This document shows, one piece after another, positions 44,039-53,691 of a stretch of 64,000 nt of DNA. The stretch comes from CAISCU01 sp051861545. Lineage in GTDB: Bacteria; Bacteroidota; Bacteroidia; UKL13-3. The translations under genes and the position numbers were made by a program. Location: NCBI GenBank assembly GCA_051861545.1, contig JBIMKP010000013.1, positions 1 to 64,000 on the forward strand. Direction: 5' to 3'. Positions within the stretch are counted from its first letter, which is position 1; every line of letters starts with the position of its first letter. The notes under the pieces are model-generated. The model searched no databases, was not told the DNA's origin, and saw only the letters and a program-made list of their open reading frames with translations.

Positions 44039-44402
44039 ATCGATTCAAAATCTTGAAGATTTAAGATTAAGGAAAATGCTTCTTAAACAAGAACTAAAAT
44101 TTAAGGAAGAAGAATTCAAAAGGCAGAATTTATATTTCTCTCAAAATAAGTTTAAAGTAATTTGGAGTGAAATAAGTCCATTTTCTGGTAAAGATTCTCC
44201 TATTGGTTTGGCTGCCGATTTAATTATTCCAGGTTTATTAGGCGCTTTGGGTCTTAATAAAGTTTCAGGAAGCAGAATACTAATCAGTCTTGCTCAAGTC
44301 CTGATTGGCAAAATTTCCGAATCAGGACTTGGCAAAATTTTCAAAAAGAAAGACAAATCAAAACAAGAAACGCAAGAAATTAACGAAGAATCAGACGTTT
44401 AA
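44031..44402 (+). CDS. Hypothetical protein, third gene of the YtxH/holin operon
   Basis: The 123-aa protein starts 8 nt before the end of the holin-like gene, so translation is coupled. It has a basic coiled-coil N terminus (LRLRKMLLKQELKFKEEEFKRQ), a mildly hydrophobic Gly/Leu stretch (LAADLIIPGLLGALGLNK) and a Lys-rich tail. No enzymatic motif is seen. The trio probably works together at the inner membrane. Its 3' end overlaps the convergent GH31 gene by 23 nt. Confidence 0.75.
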   Translation: MNKSIQNLEDLRLRKMLLKQELKFKEEEFKRQNLYFSQNKFKVIWSEISPFSGKDSPIGLAADLIIPGLLGALGLNKVSGSRILISLAQVLIGKISESGLGKIFKKKDKSKQETQEINEESDV

Positions 44403-46776
44403 AATGCTTGTCTACTTTTAATTTGATGGTACCAACCGCAAAGTTTCTTTCTGTTAATTGAATCGCTTTTCCATCTATCACAACTTCTTTGCAATCAAAA
44501 GGAACACCATTTATTACAACTCTGAAATTCTTGTAAGAAGTTTCGTAATTTCCTTCTTCCAATAAATGAGTTAATATTAAATTTTTCTGGTTTCCACTGG
44601 TATAAAATCTGTGGTGGTTGTAAAATCCGGCTTTGTATCCATAATTGTCTCCGGCATCTTCGTACATCACACTTAAAACATCGTTTTCTTTGGTATAATA
44701 TACATTCAGAATCATTTCGGTGATTTCAGATTCTCCAACATATTGCATTTTAGGATAGTTTGGAATAACGGCACCCGCCTTTACAAAAATTGGAATTCTA
44801 TCTATCGGACAAGTAACTTTATGTTCTTTTCCACCTTTGTATTCATGGTTATTCCATAAATGATACCATGTGCCTTTTGGAAGATAAACAGTTCTTTCGT
44901 TTGTATTTGGAGTTACAACAGGAACAACAATAATATGATCACCATAACCAAATTCATCCATTCTATGGTGAGTTTCCATATCTGTTTGGTCGATATAACT
45001 CAATGGTTTAATTATAGGTGTTCCATAAGTGCTATGTTGCCAAAATGCTGTATATAAATAAGGCAACATTTGGTACCTTAAATGAATAAACTTTTTGATG
45101 ATGAATTCATATTTGCTACCAAAACTCCATGGTTCTTGGTTAAACTTCGTTTCATTTCCTGCGCTGTGCGTTCTAAAGAAAGTATGAAAAGCTGCTAATT
45201 GAATCCAACGTGTGTATAGCTCTCCATCAGGTTCTCCGATAAATCCACCCACATCACTTCCAGCAAAAGAAACTCCTGATATTGCTAAGCGTTGACATTG
45301 AATATTGGCAATCCATAAATGCTCCCAAGTAGCAGTATTATCTCCTGTCCAAACACTAGAATATCTTTGCAAACCGCTATAACCTGAACGTGTAATTACA
45401 AAAGGACGATTAGGCATCATGAATTTTTTCAATCCTTGATAAGTAGCCCTAGCCATTTGCATTCCATAAACATTATGAGCTTTGCGGTGAGAACTAGGGT
45501 GTCCATCATAATCATGTCTTACATCTTCAGGAAAAGTTCCAATTTCAAAAACTGCAGGTTCGTTCATATCATTCCAAACTCCTTTTACACCTGCATCAAT
45601 CAAACCTTCAAACAAGCCACTCCACCATTTTCTAACCTTAGGGTCGGTAAAATCTGGGAAGTGACATTTTCCTGGCCATACATCACCCTCCATTAAAGTA
45701 CCATCTGCACGTTTACAGAAAAAATCGTTTTGAATTCCTTCTTTCCAAACCCAATAATCTTTATCAATTTTAATACCTGGGTCAATAATAACAACGGTTT
45801 TAAAACCATCCTTACTTAAATCGGATATCATTTTTTTAGGGTCAGGAAAATGTTCTGGACTCCAAGTAAAACACCTGAATCCATCCATATAATCAATATC
45901 TAAATAAATAACATCACAAGGAATTTTTCTCTTTCTGAATTCTGAAGTAATCTCTCTAACTTTTGATTCTGGGTAATAACTCCATTTACATTGGTGGTAA
46001 CCTAAAGCCCACATTGGTGGTAATTCATGTTTACCAGTTAACATGGCATATTGCTCAACAACATTTACCAATTGTGGACCATAAATGAAGTAATAATTCA
46101 TTTCACCTCCACGGGCCCAAAAGCTTACAACATCGTGTTGCTCTTTCCCAAAATCGAAAATGGTACGGAATGTATTATCAAAGAAAATTCCATATCCATG
46201 TTTACCTTCAGAGTGAAGGCCCATGTAAAATGGAATGTTTTTATAAAGTGGATCTTGGTCTTTCTGAAATCCATAAACATCATGTCCGTAGTTTTCAAAA
46301 TATTTACCTCTGATATTAAATTCAGTAGGTTTATCACCCATTCCGTAAAAGCTTTCGTCGGGTTGAATTTTTTTGCTGTTGTAATTTATTTTTCCACCTT
46401 TTTGAAGGTAATGCTGCCAGTGAAATCCTTGCTCGTCTTCATGAATTAATTCCCGATTTTTATCGAGCATGGTAACTTTAAGGTTACTTTTATTAATTAC
46501 ACAAATAATAAATGCTGTTTCAATTTCAAAACAATCTGGTTTTTCAGTGAGGTCTAAAGAAATTAATTTTTCTTGAAAGAATTTACTTACTGCATAAGAA
46601 AAATCATCTTGAAAAAAGCCATCAGCAGCATACCTAAAACGAATAATTCTATCAGTTTTTACTTTAACTTCTAGTATAGTTTCGCTGGTAGTAAAGTAAA
46701 TATAGTTACCTTCTTTTTTGTAAGATTGAACTGCATCTGGGTAGTATTTTATTGAATATTTTGTTTGAGCCTGCAT
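44380..46776 (-). CDS. GH31 alpha-glucosidase-family enzyme, cytoplasmic
   Basis: This 798-aa retaining glycosidase has no signal peptide. An N-terminal galactose-mutarotase-like/DUF4968 sandwich (about 20-240) contains FYGMGDKPTEFNIRG. The catalytic barrel follows (about 250-600), with the nucleophile Asp403 in GVWNDMNEPAVF and the acid/base Asp479 in WTGDNTATWEHL, and beta-sandwich domains close the chain (DUF5110-like at about 700-790). It hydrolyses terminal alpha-glucosyl or alpha-xylosyl bonds. Next to a divergent glycogen-synthase-like gene and a GH57 gene, alpha-1,4- or alpha-1,6-gluco-oligosaccharides from storage glycogen are the likely substrate. Confidence 0.94.
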   Translation of the reverse strand: MQAQTKYSIKYYPDAVQSYKKEGNYIYFTTSETILEVKVKTDRIIRFRYAADGFFQDDFSYAVSKFFQEKLISLDLTEKPDCFEIETAFIICVINKSNLKVTMLDKNRELIHEDEQGFHWQHYLQKGGKINYNSKKIQPDESFYGMGDKPTEFNIRGKYFENYGHDVYGFQKDQDPLYKNIPFYMGLHSEGKHGYGIFFDNTFRTIFDFGKEQHDVVSFWARGGEMNYYFIYGPQLVNVVEQYAMLTGKHELPPMWALGYHQCKWSYYPESKVREITSEFRKRKIPCDVIYLDIDYMDGFRCFTWSPEHFPDPKKMISDLSKDGFKTVVIIDPGIKIDKDYWVWKEGIQNDFFCKRADGTLMEGDVWPGKCHFPDFTDPKVRKWWSGLFEGLIDAGVKGVWNDMNEPAVFEIGTFPEDVRHDYDGHPSSHRKAHNVYGMQMARATYQGLKKFMMPNRPFVITRSGYSGLQRYSSVWTGDNTATWEHLWIANIQCQRLAISGVSFAGSDVGGFIGEPDGELYTRWIQLAAFHTFFRTHSAGNETKFNQEPWSFGSKYEFIIKKFIHLRYQMLPYLYTAFWQHSTYGTPIIKPLSYIDQTDMETHHRMDEFGYGDHIIVVPVVTPNTNERTVYLPKGTWYHLWNNHEYKGGKEHKVTCPIDRIPIFVKAGAVIPNYPKMQYVGESEITEMILNVYYTKENDVLSVMYEDAGDNYGYKAGFYNHHRFYTSGNQKNLILTHLLEEGNYETSYKNFRVVINGVPFDCKEVVIDGKAIQLTERNFAVGTIKLKVDKHFKRLILR

Positions 46777-46872
46777 TTTTACTTGATAAAACTTGAGATA
46801 TTTTTTATATTAACGAACTCTTTTTCATAAAAGGTTCTGCAAAATACATAGAAAAATTAAAAATTGTCCCTC

Positions 46873-48171
46873 ATGTCTGTCAAAAAAAATAGAAACAAGG
46901 TATTAATGTTCGGTTGGGAGTTCCCTCCGGTAATTAGTGGTGGACTTGGCGTTGCTACCTTGGGCTTGTGCAAAGCGCTTTCTCCACTTGCTGATGTTAA
47001 AATGATAATTCCGAAAAGTGTTCCCAATTTCGATATTCCCAATATCGAATTAATTGGTTTGAATGCATTTTCAAAAGAACAGTTACAGGAATTATTTAAG
47101 CAGGAACATGAATATTCATTTCATGAACCGAAATTTAGCGGAAAATCTAATTATGGTCCCTATTCACAAATTCCAGGAAATGAGTTTGTAAGCCAGAAGT
47201 TTTATGATGTTTTGCATGAAGAAGTTAAACCATTTGAGATTGATGAATTATATGCAGGCGATGTTATTAAAAAGGTTATAGAATTTGCCAGAATTTCAGT
47301 TCAATACAGTTTAAGGCAAAAGTTTGATGTAATTCATGCGCATGATTGGATGACTTTTTTGCCTGCAATGGAATTAAAACTGAAGACAGGAAAACCAATG
47401 GTTTTACATGTTCATTCAACAGAATACGATAGGGCAGGAGAACACAGTAAAAATTGGGTTTATGATTTAGAAAAACGTGCCATGGAATTGGCTGATAGGA
47501 TTATTCCAGTAAGTCATTATACTGGCTTAATTTGTGAAAGACATTATGGTATTGATAGAAATAAAATCAAACCTGTTCACAATGGAATAGAAGCTGTTAA
47601 ACATACAGTGAAGAAAAGTCCATTTGATGAAAAATTGGTTATTTTCTTTGGTCGTATTACTATGCAAAAAGGACCTGAGTACTTTGTTGAAGCTGCAAAA
47701 TTGGTTTTAGAACATCATCAAAATGTTAAGTTTGTGATGGCAGGTAGTGGAGATTTATTACGCCCAATGATTGAAAAAACTGCTGCTTATGGAATTGGTG
47801 ATAAATTCTACTTTACCGGTTTTTTAAATAAGGTGATGTTAAATGAATTATTAGCTGTAGCAGATGTTTATTGTATGCCATCTGTAAGTGAACCTTTTGG
47901 ACTAAGCGCTGTAGAAGCCGTTCAGTATGGATTGCCTACCATTATTTCAAAAACTTCTGGAGTAGCTGAAGCATTAACAGGCTCAATGCAAATTGATGTT
48001 TGGGATGTTCACAAATTTGCCCAATATATTTTGGCGTCATTAGAATATGAAGGACTCAAAAAGAGTGTTGTAGAAGCAAATTACCATAGCCTAGAATCTA
48101 TTACTTGGGAGAATTGTGCGCAACAAGTTGTTGATGTTTACAATAGTATATCGGAAGAATACCAAGCTTAG
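46873..48171 (+). CDS. GT4-type glycogen-synthase-like glycosyltransferase
   Basis: The 432-aa protein has a GT-B fold: an N-terminal domain with FGWEFPPVISGGLGVATLGL, carrying the Gly-Gly-Leu-Gly loop, and DVIHAHDWMTFLPA, and a C-terminal nucleotide-sugar domain with VIFFGRITMQKGPEYFVEAA and the Glu-x7-Glu motif in SEPFGLSAVEAVQYGLP. This is the glycogen synthase/starch-synthase-like class, which adds glucose from an activated donor. The frame extends upstream to a TTG at 46864, but the ATG at 46873 is preferred. It is followed 33 nt later by a GH57 gene, forming an operon for alpha-glucan metabolism, and is divergent from GH31. Confidence 0.9.
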   Translation: MSVKKNRNKVLMFGWEFPPVISGGLGVATLGLCKALSPLADVKMIIPKSVPNFDIPNIELIGLNAFSKEQLQELFKQEHEYSFHEPKFSGKSNYGPYSQIPGNEFVSQKFYDVLHEEVKPFEIDELYAGDVIKKVIEFARISVQYSLRQKFDVIHAHDWMTFLPAMELKLKTGKPMVLHVHSTEYDRAGEHSKNWVYDLEKRAMELADRIIPVSHYTGLICERHYGIDRNKIKPVHNGIEAVKHTVKKSPFDEKLVIFFGRITMQKGPEYFVEAAKLVLEHHQNVKFVMAGSGDLLRPMIEKTAAYGIGDKFYFTGFLNKVMLNELLAVADVYCMPSVSEPFGLSAVEAVQYGLPTIISKTSGVAEALTGSMQIDVWDVHKFAQYILASLEYEGLKKSVVEANYHSLESITWENCAQQVVDVYNSISEEYQA

Positions 48172-48204
48172 TCAAATTGTTTTAAAATATTAATCTTAAA
48201 TTAT

Positions 48205-49410
48205 ATGCCATCTATTTGTTTTTATTTTCAAGTTCATCAGCCTTACCGATTAAGGCCTTATACTTTTTTTGATATTGGTCACAACCACAATTATTTTGAT
48301 GACCAAAAGAACAGAGAAGTTTTAAATAAAGTTAGTGAAAGATGTTATTTGCCAACCAATAAATTGATGCTGGAATTAATAGAAAAGCACAAAGGTAAAT
48401 TTAGAATTTCTTATTCTATTTCAGGAGTGGCTTTAGAACAGTTTGCAGATTGGAGGCCTGATGTTTTGCAATCGTTTATAGAATTGGCAAATACAGGTTG
48501 TGTTGAATTCATTAGTGAAACCTATTACCATTCATTGTCATATATTTTTTCGAAAGAAGAATTCAAAAAACAAGTTGAGCAACACAGGCAATTGATTTTA
48601 AAATATTTTAAACAAGAACCTAAAGTTTTTAGAAATACTGAATTGCAATACAACAACGAATTGGCATCTGTAATTGAAGGAATGGGTTATAAAGGTATTA
48701 TTTGTGAGGGTGTAGATAGGTTACTTAGTGAGCGTTCTCCAAACCATCTTTATAAAGCTCCTAATGTTCAAAATATTAAATCATTACTTAAGAATTATAA
48801 AATGAGTGATGATATTGCTTTTCGATTTTCTGATAGAAATTGGAGTGAGTGGCCATTAACTGCTGAAAGGTATGCTGAATGGGTGCATAGTATTGCAGGT
48901 CATGGTGAAACCATTAATCTATTTATGGATTATGAAACTTTTGGTGAACACCAATGGTCAGACAGTGGTATTTTTGAATTCATGCGTTATATGCCGGGTT
49001 ATGTTTTAAAACATCCTGATTTTGATTTCAAAACTGTTAGTGAAACCGTAGAAACTTATCCAGTTCGTGATGTATATGATGCACACGATTTTACTAGTTG
49101 GGCCGATACTGAAAGAGATTTATCAGCTTGGATTGGCAATCCTTTACAAGATGAAAGTATCTCGAAAATTTATAGTCTTGAAAAGCAAGTATATGATTCT
49201 GGAAATGAATCTTTTATCGATACTTGGAAGAAAATGTTGACCTCCGATCATTTTTATTATATGACCACAAAGTATTGGGCTGATGGAGATGTACACAAGT
49301 ATTTTAGTCCTTATGATTCGCCTTATGATGCCTATATATATTTTATGAATGCTATGAGTGATTTGAGCATTGAATTAAATAAAAAGCCCATTCCTAAGTT
49401 GAAGAAATAA
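48205..49410 (+). CDS. GH57 alpha-amylase-family glycosidase
   Basis: This 401-aa protein has the five GH57 regions: region 1 YFQVHQPYR, region 2 ISYSISGVALEQF, region 3 with the nucleophile Glu146 in RNTELQYNNE, region 4 with the acid/base Asp242 in FMDYETFGEHQ, and region 5 in DAHDFTSWADTERDLSAWIGN. Such enzymes cut or rearrange alpha-1,4-glucans and are paired with GT4 glycogen synthases in many Bacteroidota. There is no signal peptide, so it acts in the cytoplasm. It shares an operon with the upstream synthase-like gene and ends in a strong terminator shared with the convergent TonB receptor. Confidence 0.93.
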   Translation: MPSICFYFQVHQPYRLRPYTFFDIGHNHNYFDDQKNREVLNKVSERCYLPTNKLMLELIEKHKGKFRISYSISGVALEQFADWRPDVLQSFIELANTGCVEFISETYYHSLSYIFSKEEFKKQVEQHRQLILKYFKQEPKVFRNTELQYNNELASVIEGMGYKGIICEGVDRLLSERSPNHLYKAPNVQNIKSLLKNYKMSDDIAFRFSDRNWSEWPLTAERYAEWVHSIAGHGETINLFMDYETFGEHQWSDSGIFEFMRYMPGYVLKHPDFDFKTVSETVETYPVRDVYDAHDFTSWADTERDLSAWIGNPLQDESISKIYSLEKQVYDSGNESFIDTWKKMLTSDHFYYMTTKYWADGDVHKYFSPYDSPYDAYIYFMNAMSDLSIELNKKPIPKLKK

Positions 49411-49431
49411 GCTTTTTTTATATGCTTTTTT

Positions 49432-49460
49432 AACAGCCGTTTCAATTTGAAACGGCTGTT
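49432..49460. terminator. Bidirectional terminator between GH57 and the TonB receptor
   Basis: AACAGCCGTTTCA pairs perfectly with TGAAACGGCTGTT (13 bp, 3-nt loop), followed by a T run on the plus strand. Both convergent genes end within 25 bp. Confidence 0.9.
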
Positions 49461-49465
49461 TGTTT

Positions 49466-51862
49466 TTAGAATTTTACACCAATACTTATATAAGCAGTTC
49501 TTCCTTCGGCAGGCAACAAACCTGGACCAGGATAGCCACCAGCTCTTCTTGTGAAATAAGCTTTATCCATTAAATTGTTGATTCCTCCATTGATTGTATA
49601 TTTCCAACGGAACGAATATTGGATGGTCCAATCTAATATATTGTAAGATGGAATAATTCCAGTTGTAGCACCTGCATTTGCTTTTTCTGTGTTATTGGCA
49701 TCAGAAAAGCTTGAGCCTACAATGCTGTATTGAAAACCTGTACTAAAATATCTGTATCTATAATTTACTCCAATTCTGTATATTTCTGATGGTGCATTTT
49801 CTACCTTTTTATCTTTTATAGATTTACTCATGTCTGGAATATTCCATTCGCTATATCTTGCATCTAATAAGGAAATACTTGCATACACATTCAAGTTTCC
49901 TAGTTTAGAATAATTGAATAAATTAGTTGGAGATACTTCAATATATGATTCAATTCCTTTGCTGATTGAATTACCAATATTTGTTCTAAAGTTTTTTTCA
50001 TTAATAGTATAAGTTCCAATTCGGTTGCCATACAATAAATAGAAAGCACTTACATCAAAATTCAACCAGTTTGAAACATTTCCTCTATAACCTAAATCAA
50101 TATTATATCCTCGAGCGTCAACTAAGTTTGCATCAATCGAATCTGTTGTAGCAGCTGGTGTAATATCAGAAAACAAAACAGGACGATATGCCTGTGTGGC
50201 ATTAAAGTAGACCTGCGTATTGGCTGTTGTTTTATATTGAATGCCCAATCCGCCTAATAGAAAATTTCGTGAGCTTGACTTTTCTCCAATTCTTTGGTTT
50301 GCTGCAAATAGTCCTTCTGATGTATTATTTAATATTTCATACCTAAAACCAATAGTTGCACTTAATCTTTGGTTGAAGTTTAATAGTTGTTCCGCAAATA
50401 AAGCAGTGTTTTTGGTTTTAAAAATTAAGTCGATGCTTCTATTTTCATTAGTTACACTCAAATCATAATTCGAGCCTGTATTCCCATTTGTATTTCTCCA
50501 TCTTTTTGTTTCTCCTATGAAGTAGCGCAATCCAAATGAAAGACTTTGTTTCTGTTTGAAAAGTTGAAAATGACGGAGGTATCGAGCTTCTGCACCTAAG
50601 TTTTTATAAGTATCTACGTCAATTCGTCTTGCTTGGTTTTTTCCAGTAGCTGAAATAATGGTATCAGGTAAGTTTATTGCATTTAAAAAACCAATACTAT
50701 TTCTTTCGCCTACTAGGCCAAATACTTTAACATTAAGGTGATTATCTGCATTAATTCTATAATTATAATTCAAAGCAGGAATTGTCCATTTTAATTCAAA
50801 CCAATTTCTGTTTCTAATCGATGATTTTGCGTTGATTGCAAACATCGAATCATTTAAGCCACCTGGTTGTTGAACCAATTGGTCCATGCGGGTTAGCTCT
50901 AAATCAATGCTCATTCTTGGACTAATTTTATAGCCAATATTCACAAAACCATTCCAAGTATTATAAGCGTTGTTTTGTCTCCAACCATCACTTCTTCTAT
51001 AGTTGATATTTGCATAATAATTCCATTTTCCAATGTTTCCACCAACAGCATTAAAGCTGCTAAAAAGGCCATAAGTTCCAAGAGTTTGGGTTGATTCTAC
51101 TCCAATTTTTTTACCTGCAATAGATTTCTTTTTGATATAGTTCACCATTCCCCCAAATTGTGGTCCGAATTGAATTGAAGCAGCACCTCTAATAATTTCA
51201 ATTCTGTCTAATGATTCAACAGATGGTGTATAATATGCTTCTGGGTAGCCAAATGGATCACTGGAAATATCGTAGCCATTTTGACGGGTATTAAATTCCC
51301 ACATACGATTTGGACTTAATCCTCTTGCTGCAATTCCCATTTGAACGCCACTGCCATCACTTTCCCAAACATGAATTCCAGGTACTTTAGCAAATATTTG
51401 ACGACTATTGTTTTGAGCTAAATTTGCTGTGGCACTACTCAATTTTACAACCTCATTTTTTTTTGTGGCATATATAATATTGTCTCTAATTTCGGGCATT
51501 CTTTCAATACCATTATTTAGTATTGGTTTTGCAATAATTATTTCACCTAATTCTTGGTTTTTAGGAATGGCAATTTCTCCTAAATTTAAGAATTCACTGT
51601 TTTTGTGAAAGCTTTGAACTTGAATAAGCTGTTCTTGAATTTGAACACTAATTGTATAAGTACCATCAAGAATATTTTTGAATTCAAATTCACCATTCTG
51701 ATTTGTATTAACACTTTGTCCGTTTTGTAAATATACAGGAGTTGAAACTAAGATTTTTTTATCTGAATCATACAATTTGCCTCTTACTTGTGCCGGAAGA
51801 GTTTCGCTTATAATGCAAATCAAAATGAAAAGAAATAATTTAGTATATGTGAGTTTTGCCAT
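49466..51862 (-). CDS. TonB-dependent receptor (FecA/siderophore-like)
   Basis: This 798-aa outer-membrane receptor has a signal peptide (1-24, ISETLPAQ), a carboxypeptidase-regulatory-like domain (about 25-95: VRGKLYDSDKKILVSTPVYL), a plug (about 125-245: ARGLSPNRMWEFNTRQNG, IEIIRGAASIQFGPQFGGMVNYI) and a barrel with the usual final aromatic strand (ISIGVKF). The plug resembles ferric-citrate and siderophore receptors rather than SusC; there is no SusD partner. Iron-complex uptake is therefore inferred, but vitamin or metal cargo is possible. No Fur-like site was identified. A TAnnTTTG box lies at 51885-51892. Confidence 0.9.
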   Translation of the reverse strand: MAKLTYTKLFLFILICIISETLPAQVRGKLYDSDKKILVSTPVYLQNGQSVNTNQNGEFEFKNILDGTYTISVQIQEQLIQVQSFHKNSEFLNLGEIAIPKNQELGEIIIAKPILNNGIERMPEIRDNIIYATKKNEVVKLSSATANLAQNNSRQIFAKVPGIHVWESDGSGVQMGIAARGLSPNRMWEFNTRQNGYDISSDPFGYPEAYYTPSVESLDRIEIIRGAASIQFGPQFGGMVNYIKKKSIAGKKIGVESTQTLGTYGLFSSFNAVGGNIGKWNYYANINYRRSDGWRQNNAYNTWNGFVNIGYKISPRMSIDLELTRMDQLVQQPGGLNDSMFAINAKSSIRNRNWFELKWTIPALNYNYRINADNHLNVKVFGLVGERNSIGFLNAINLPDTIISATGKNQARRIDVDTYKNLGAEARYLRHFQLFKQKQSLSFGLRYFIGETKRWRNTNGNTGSNYDLSVTNENRSIDLIFKTKNTALFAEQLLNFNQRLSATIGFRYEILNNTSEGLFAANQRIGEKSSSRNFLLGGLGIQYKTTANTQVYFNATQAYRPVLFSDITPAATTDSIDANLVDARGYNIDLGYRGNVSNWLNFDVSAFYLLYGNRIGTYTINEKNFRTNIGNSISKGIESYIEVSPTNLFNYSKLGNLNVYASISLLDARYSEWNIPDMSKSIKDKKVENAPSEIYRIGVNYRYRYFSTGFQYSIVGSSFSDANNTEKANAGATTGIIPSYNILDWTIQYSFRWKYTINGGINNLMDKAYFTRRAGGYPGPGLLPAEGRTAYISIGVKF

Positions 51863-51884
51863 TTGTGGGATGAATTATCGCTCA

Positions 51885-51892
51885 CAAAAATA
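51885..51892 (-). promoter_or_regulatory. Bacteroidota -7 box for the TonB receptor
   Basis: Minus-strand TATTTTTG fits TAnnTTTG. It lies 22 bp before the ATG at 51862. No -33 TTG is at the expected distance. Confidence 0.45.
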
Positions 51893-52022
51893 TACTATTT
51901 GGAATTAGTCTAAATAAAAATAAGCTGATTTTTGTCAATTTTTTGGCAAAGAAATATCAGCTAATTGTAAAATTAGATTTAAAATGGGGTAAAGAAATTA
52001 GGTTAATGAACTAGTTTTTAGA

Positions 52023-52364
52023 TTATTCTAAATCCCAAGCATCGAATAATGCATTGATGAAGGAATTTTCTTCCAATTCCATTTTTTTATCAGCCATAAC
52101 CACTTTCATGGCAAACTCAATCAAATTATGACGCTCGTCTTGATTGGTAATTTTATACAATTGATGAGCAGTTTCTGTTAAATGATTTAGTCTTTCATCT
52201 TCAGGAAGTGCTCTTAGGAAGGCTTGTTCCTTGATTATTTCTATAGGTTCATGGAAATTATCTTCCAGATAATCAAGTATAACAGAGCTTTCAGCTGCTT
52301 GTATATTTCCATCAGCCAGGCTTAAAATCATCAATAGATGAAAACCGGCTTCTGTTTTATTCAT
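52023..52364 (-). CDS. TerB-like small acidic helical protein
   Basis: The 113-aa protein is all helical and acidic. It has the TerB/tellurite-resistance-like signature of paired acidic helices (LMILSLADGNIQAAESSVILDYL and FAMKVVMADKKMELEENSFINALFDAW), in which the Asp/Glu residues of ADGxxxxxE and ADKxxxxxE probably bind a metal. The frame is open up to 52388, but the Met before NKTEAGFHLL gives a typical start. It stands alone between the TonB receptor and the PLP enzyme. Its function is not known from context. Confidence 0.8.
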   Translation of the reverse strand: MNKTEAGFHLLMILSLADGNIQAAESSVILDYLEDNFHEPIEIIKEQAFLRALPEDERLNHLTETAHQLYKITNQDERHNLIEFAMKVVMADKKMELEENSFINALFDAWDLE

Positions 52365-52523
52365 TTTTGTTATAAACTGTGTAGGCATGATGCTTTGAAT
52401 TCTTCGAGAAATTTAAAACTTTTCATCAAAACTCCCAATCTTTTCTTGATTTATTTCAATATACTTTAATACTAATGAAATCCTGAGTAAGTTTGTGACG
52501 GAAACCAAACATAAAACCAGAAT

Positions 52524-53663
52524 ATGAAATTCGGAACAAAGGCAATTCATGCAGGGCAAGAACCTGATCCATCTACAGGTGCAGTTATGACTCCCATATA
52601 CCAAACCTCAACTTTTTGGCAGGCGAGCCCTGGTAAACACCAAGGTTATGCTTATGCAAGAGGTAAGAATCCAACAAGATCGGCCTTAGAAAAGTGTATT
52701 GCTGCTTTAGAAAATGCAAATTATGGTTTGTGTTTTAGCAGTGGAATGGGTGCAATTGATGCTGTAGCAAAGTTATTGGCTCCTGGCGATGAGGTTATTA
52801 CAGGAAATGATTTATATGGTGGAACTTATAGAATGTTCACAAAAGTTTTTGCTGGTTTTGGTATCAAATTTCATTTTATTGATTTAAATGATGCCAATAA
52901 CATCAAAAATTATATAAACGATAAAACTAAACTCATCTGGATTGAAACTCCTACCAATCCTACCATGCAAATAGTTGATATAGTTGCTTGTGCTGAAATT
53001 GCTAAAGCCAACAATTTAATTTTGGCAGTTGATAATACCTTTGCTTCTCCATATTTACAAAATCCACTTGATTTAGGAGCACATATAGTAATGCATAGTG
53101 TTACAAAATATTTAGGCGGACATAGCGATGTGATAATGGGAGCATTATGTGTTAACGACCAAACCCTTTACGATAGATTAGCTTTCATACATAATTCATG
53201 TGGTGCTACTCCTGGGCCTCAAGATAGTTTTCTTGTTTTACGTGGATTAAAAACTTTACACCTTCGCATGAAAGCTCATTGTGAAAACGGTGAGGTGATT
53301 GCACATTTCTTAAAGAATCATCCTAAAATTGAAAAGGTTTATTGGCCAGGATTTACAGATCATCCAAACCATGAAATTGCCAAAAAACAAATGCGTGGTT
53401 TTGGTGGTATGATTTCAATTGTTTTAAAAGATGCAAGTTTAGATGATACCTTTAAAATTGCTTCATCATTTGAGGTGTTTACTTTGGCAGAAAGTTTAGG
53501 TGGAGTTGAAAGTTTAATCAACCATCCTGCAACCATGACCCATGCTTCAATTCCAAAAGAAGAAAGAGAAGCAGCCGGTGTTGTCGATAATTTATTAAGA
53601 CTGAGTGTTGGTGTAGAAGATATAGAAGATTTAATTGAAGATTTGAAACGAGTATTAGCATAA
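52524..53663 (+). CDS. Cys/Met-metabolism PLP enzyme (cystathionine gamma-synthase/lyase)
   Basis: This 379-aa fold-type I enzyme has the pyridoxal-phosphate Lys195 in HSVTKYLGGHSDVIMG and the ring-nitrogen Asp170 in ILAVDNTFASPYLQNPL. The N terminus TKAIHAGQEPDPSTGAVMTPIYQTSTF and the block ESLGGVESLINHPATMTHASIP are standard for the family. It makes or breaks cystathionine in methionine/cysteine exchange; sequence alone does not separate synthase (metB) from lyase, and no sulfur genes lie alongside. The start gives the conserved N terminus. A compact terminator follows at 53667-53690. I found no SAM riboswitch in the 135 bp upstream. Confidence 0.93.
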   Translation: MKFGTKAIHAGQEPDPSTGAVMTPIYQTSTFWQASPGKHQGYAYARGKNPTRSALEKCIAALENANYGLCFSSGMGAIDAVAKLLAPGDEVITGNDLYGGTYRMFTKVFAGFGIKFHFIDLNDANNIKNYINDKTKLIWIETPTNPTMQIVDIVACAEIAKANNLILAVDNTFASPYLQNPLDLGAHIVMHSVTKYLGGHSDVIMGALCVNDQTLYDRLAFIHNSCGATPGPQDSFLVLRGLKTLHLRMKAHCENGEVIAHFLKNHPKIEKVYWPGFTDHPNHEIAKKQMRGFGGMISIVLKDASLDDTFKIASSFEVFTLAESLGGVESLINHPATMTHASIPKEEREAAGVVDNLLRLSVGVEDIEDLIEDLKRVLA

Positions 53664-53666
53664 ATG

Positions 53667-53690
53667 AAAAAGTCCCGAAAGGGACTTTTT
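53667..53690. terminator. Bidirectional terminator after the PLP enzyme gene
   Basis: AAAAAGTCCC and GGGACTTTTT form a perfect 10-bp stem with loop GAAA. It serves the convergent PLP enzyme and Rieske genes. Confidence 0.92.
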
Positions 53691-53691
53691 T

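Noticed and set aside
52389..52523. Possible SAM riboswitch before the Cys/Met PLP enzyme
   Set aside because: No kink-turn or conserved stems could be seen in the 135 bp.
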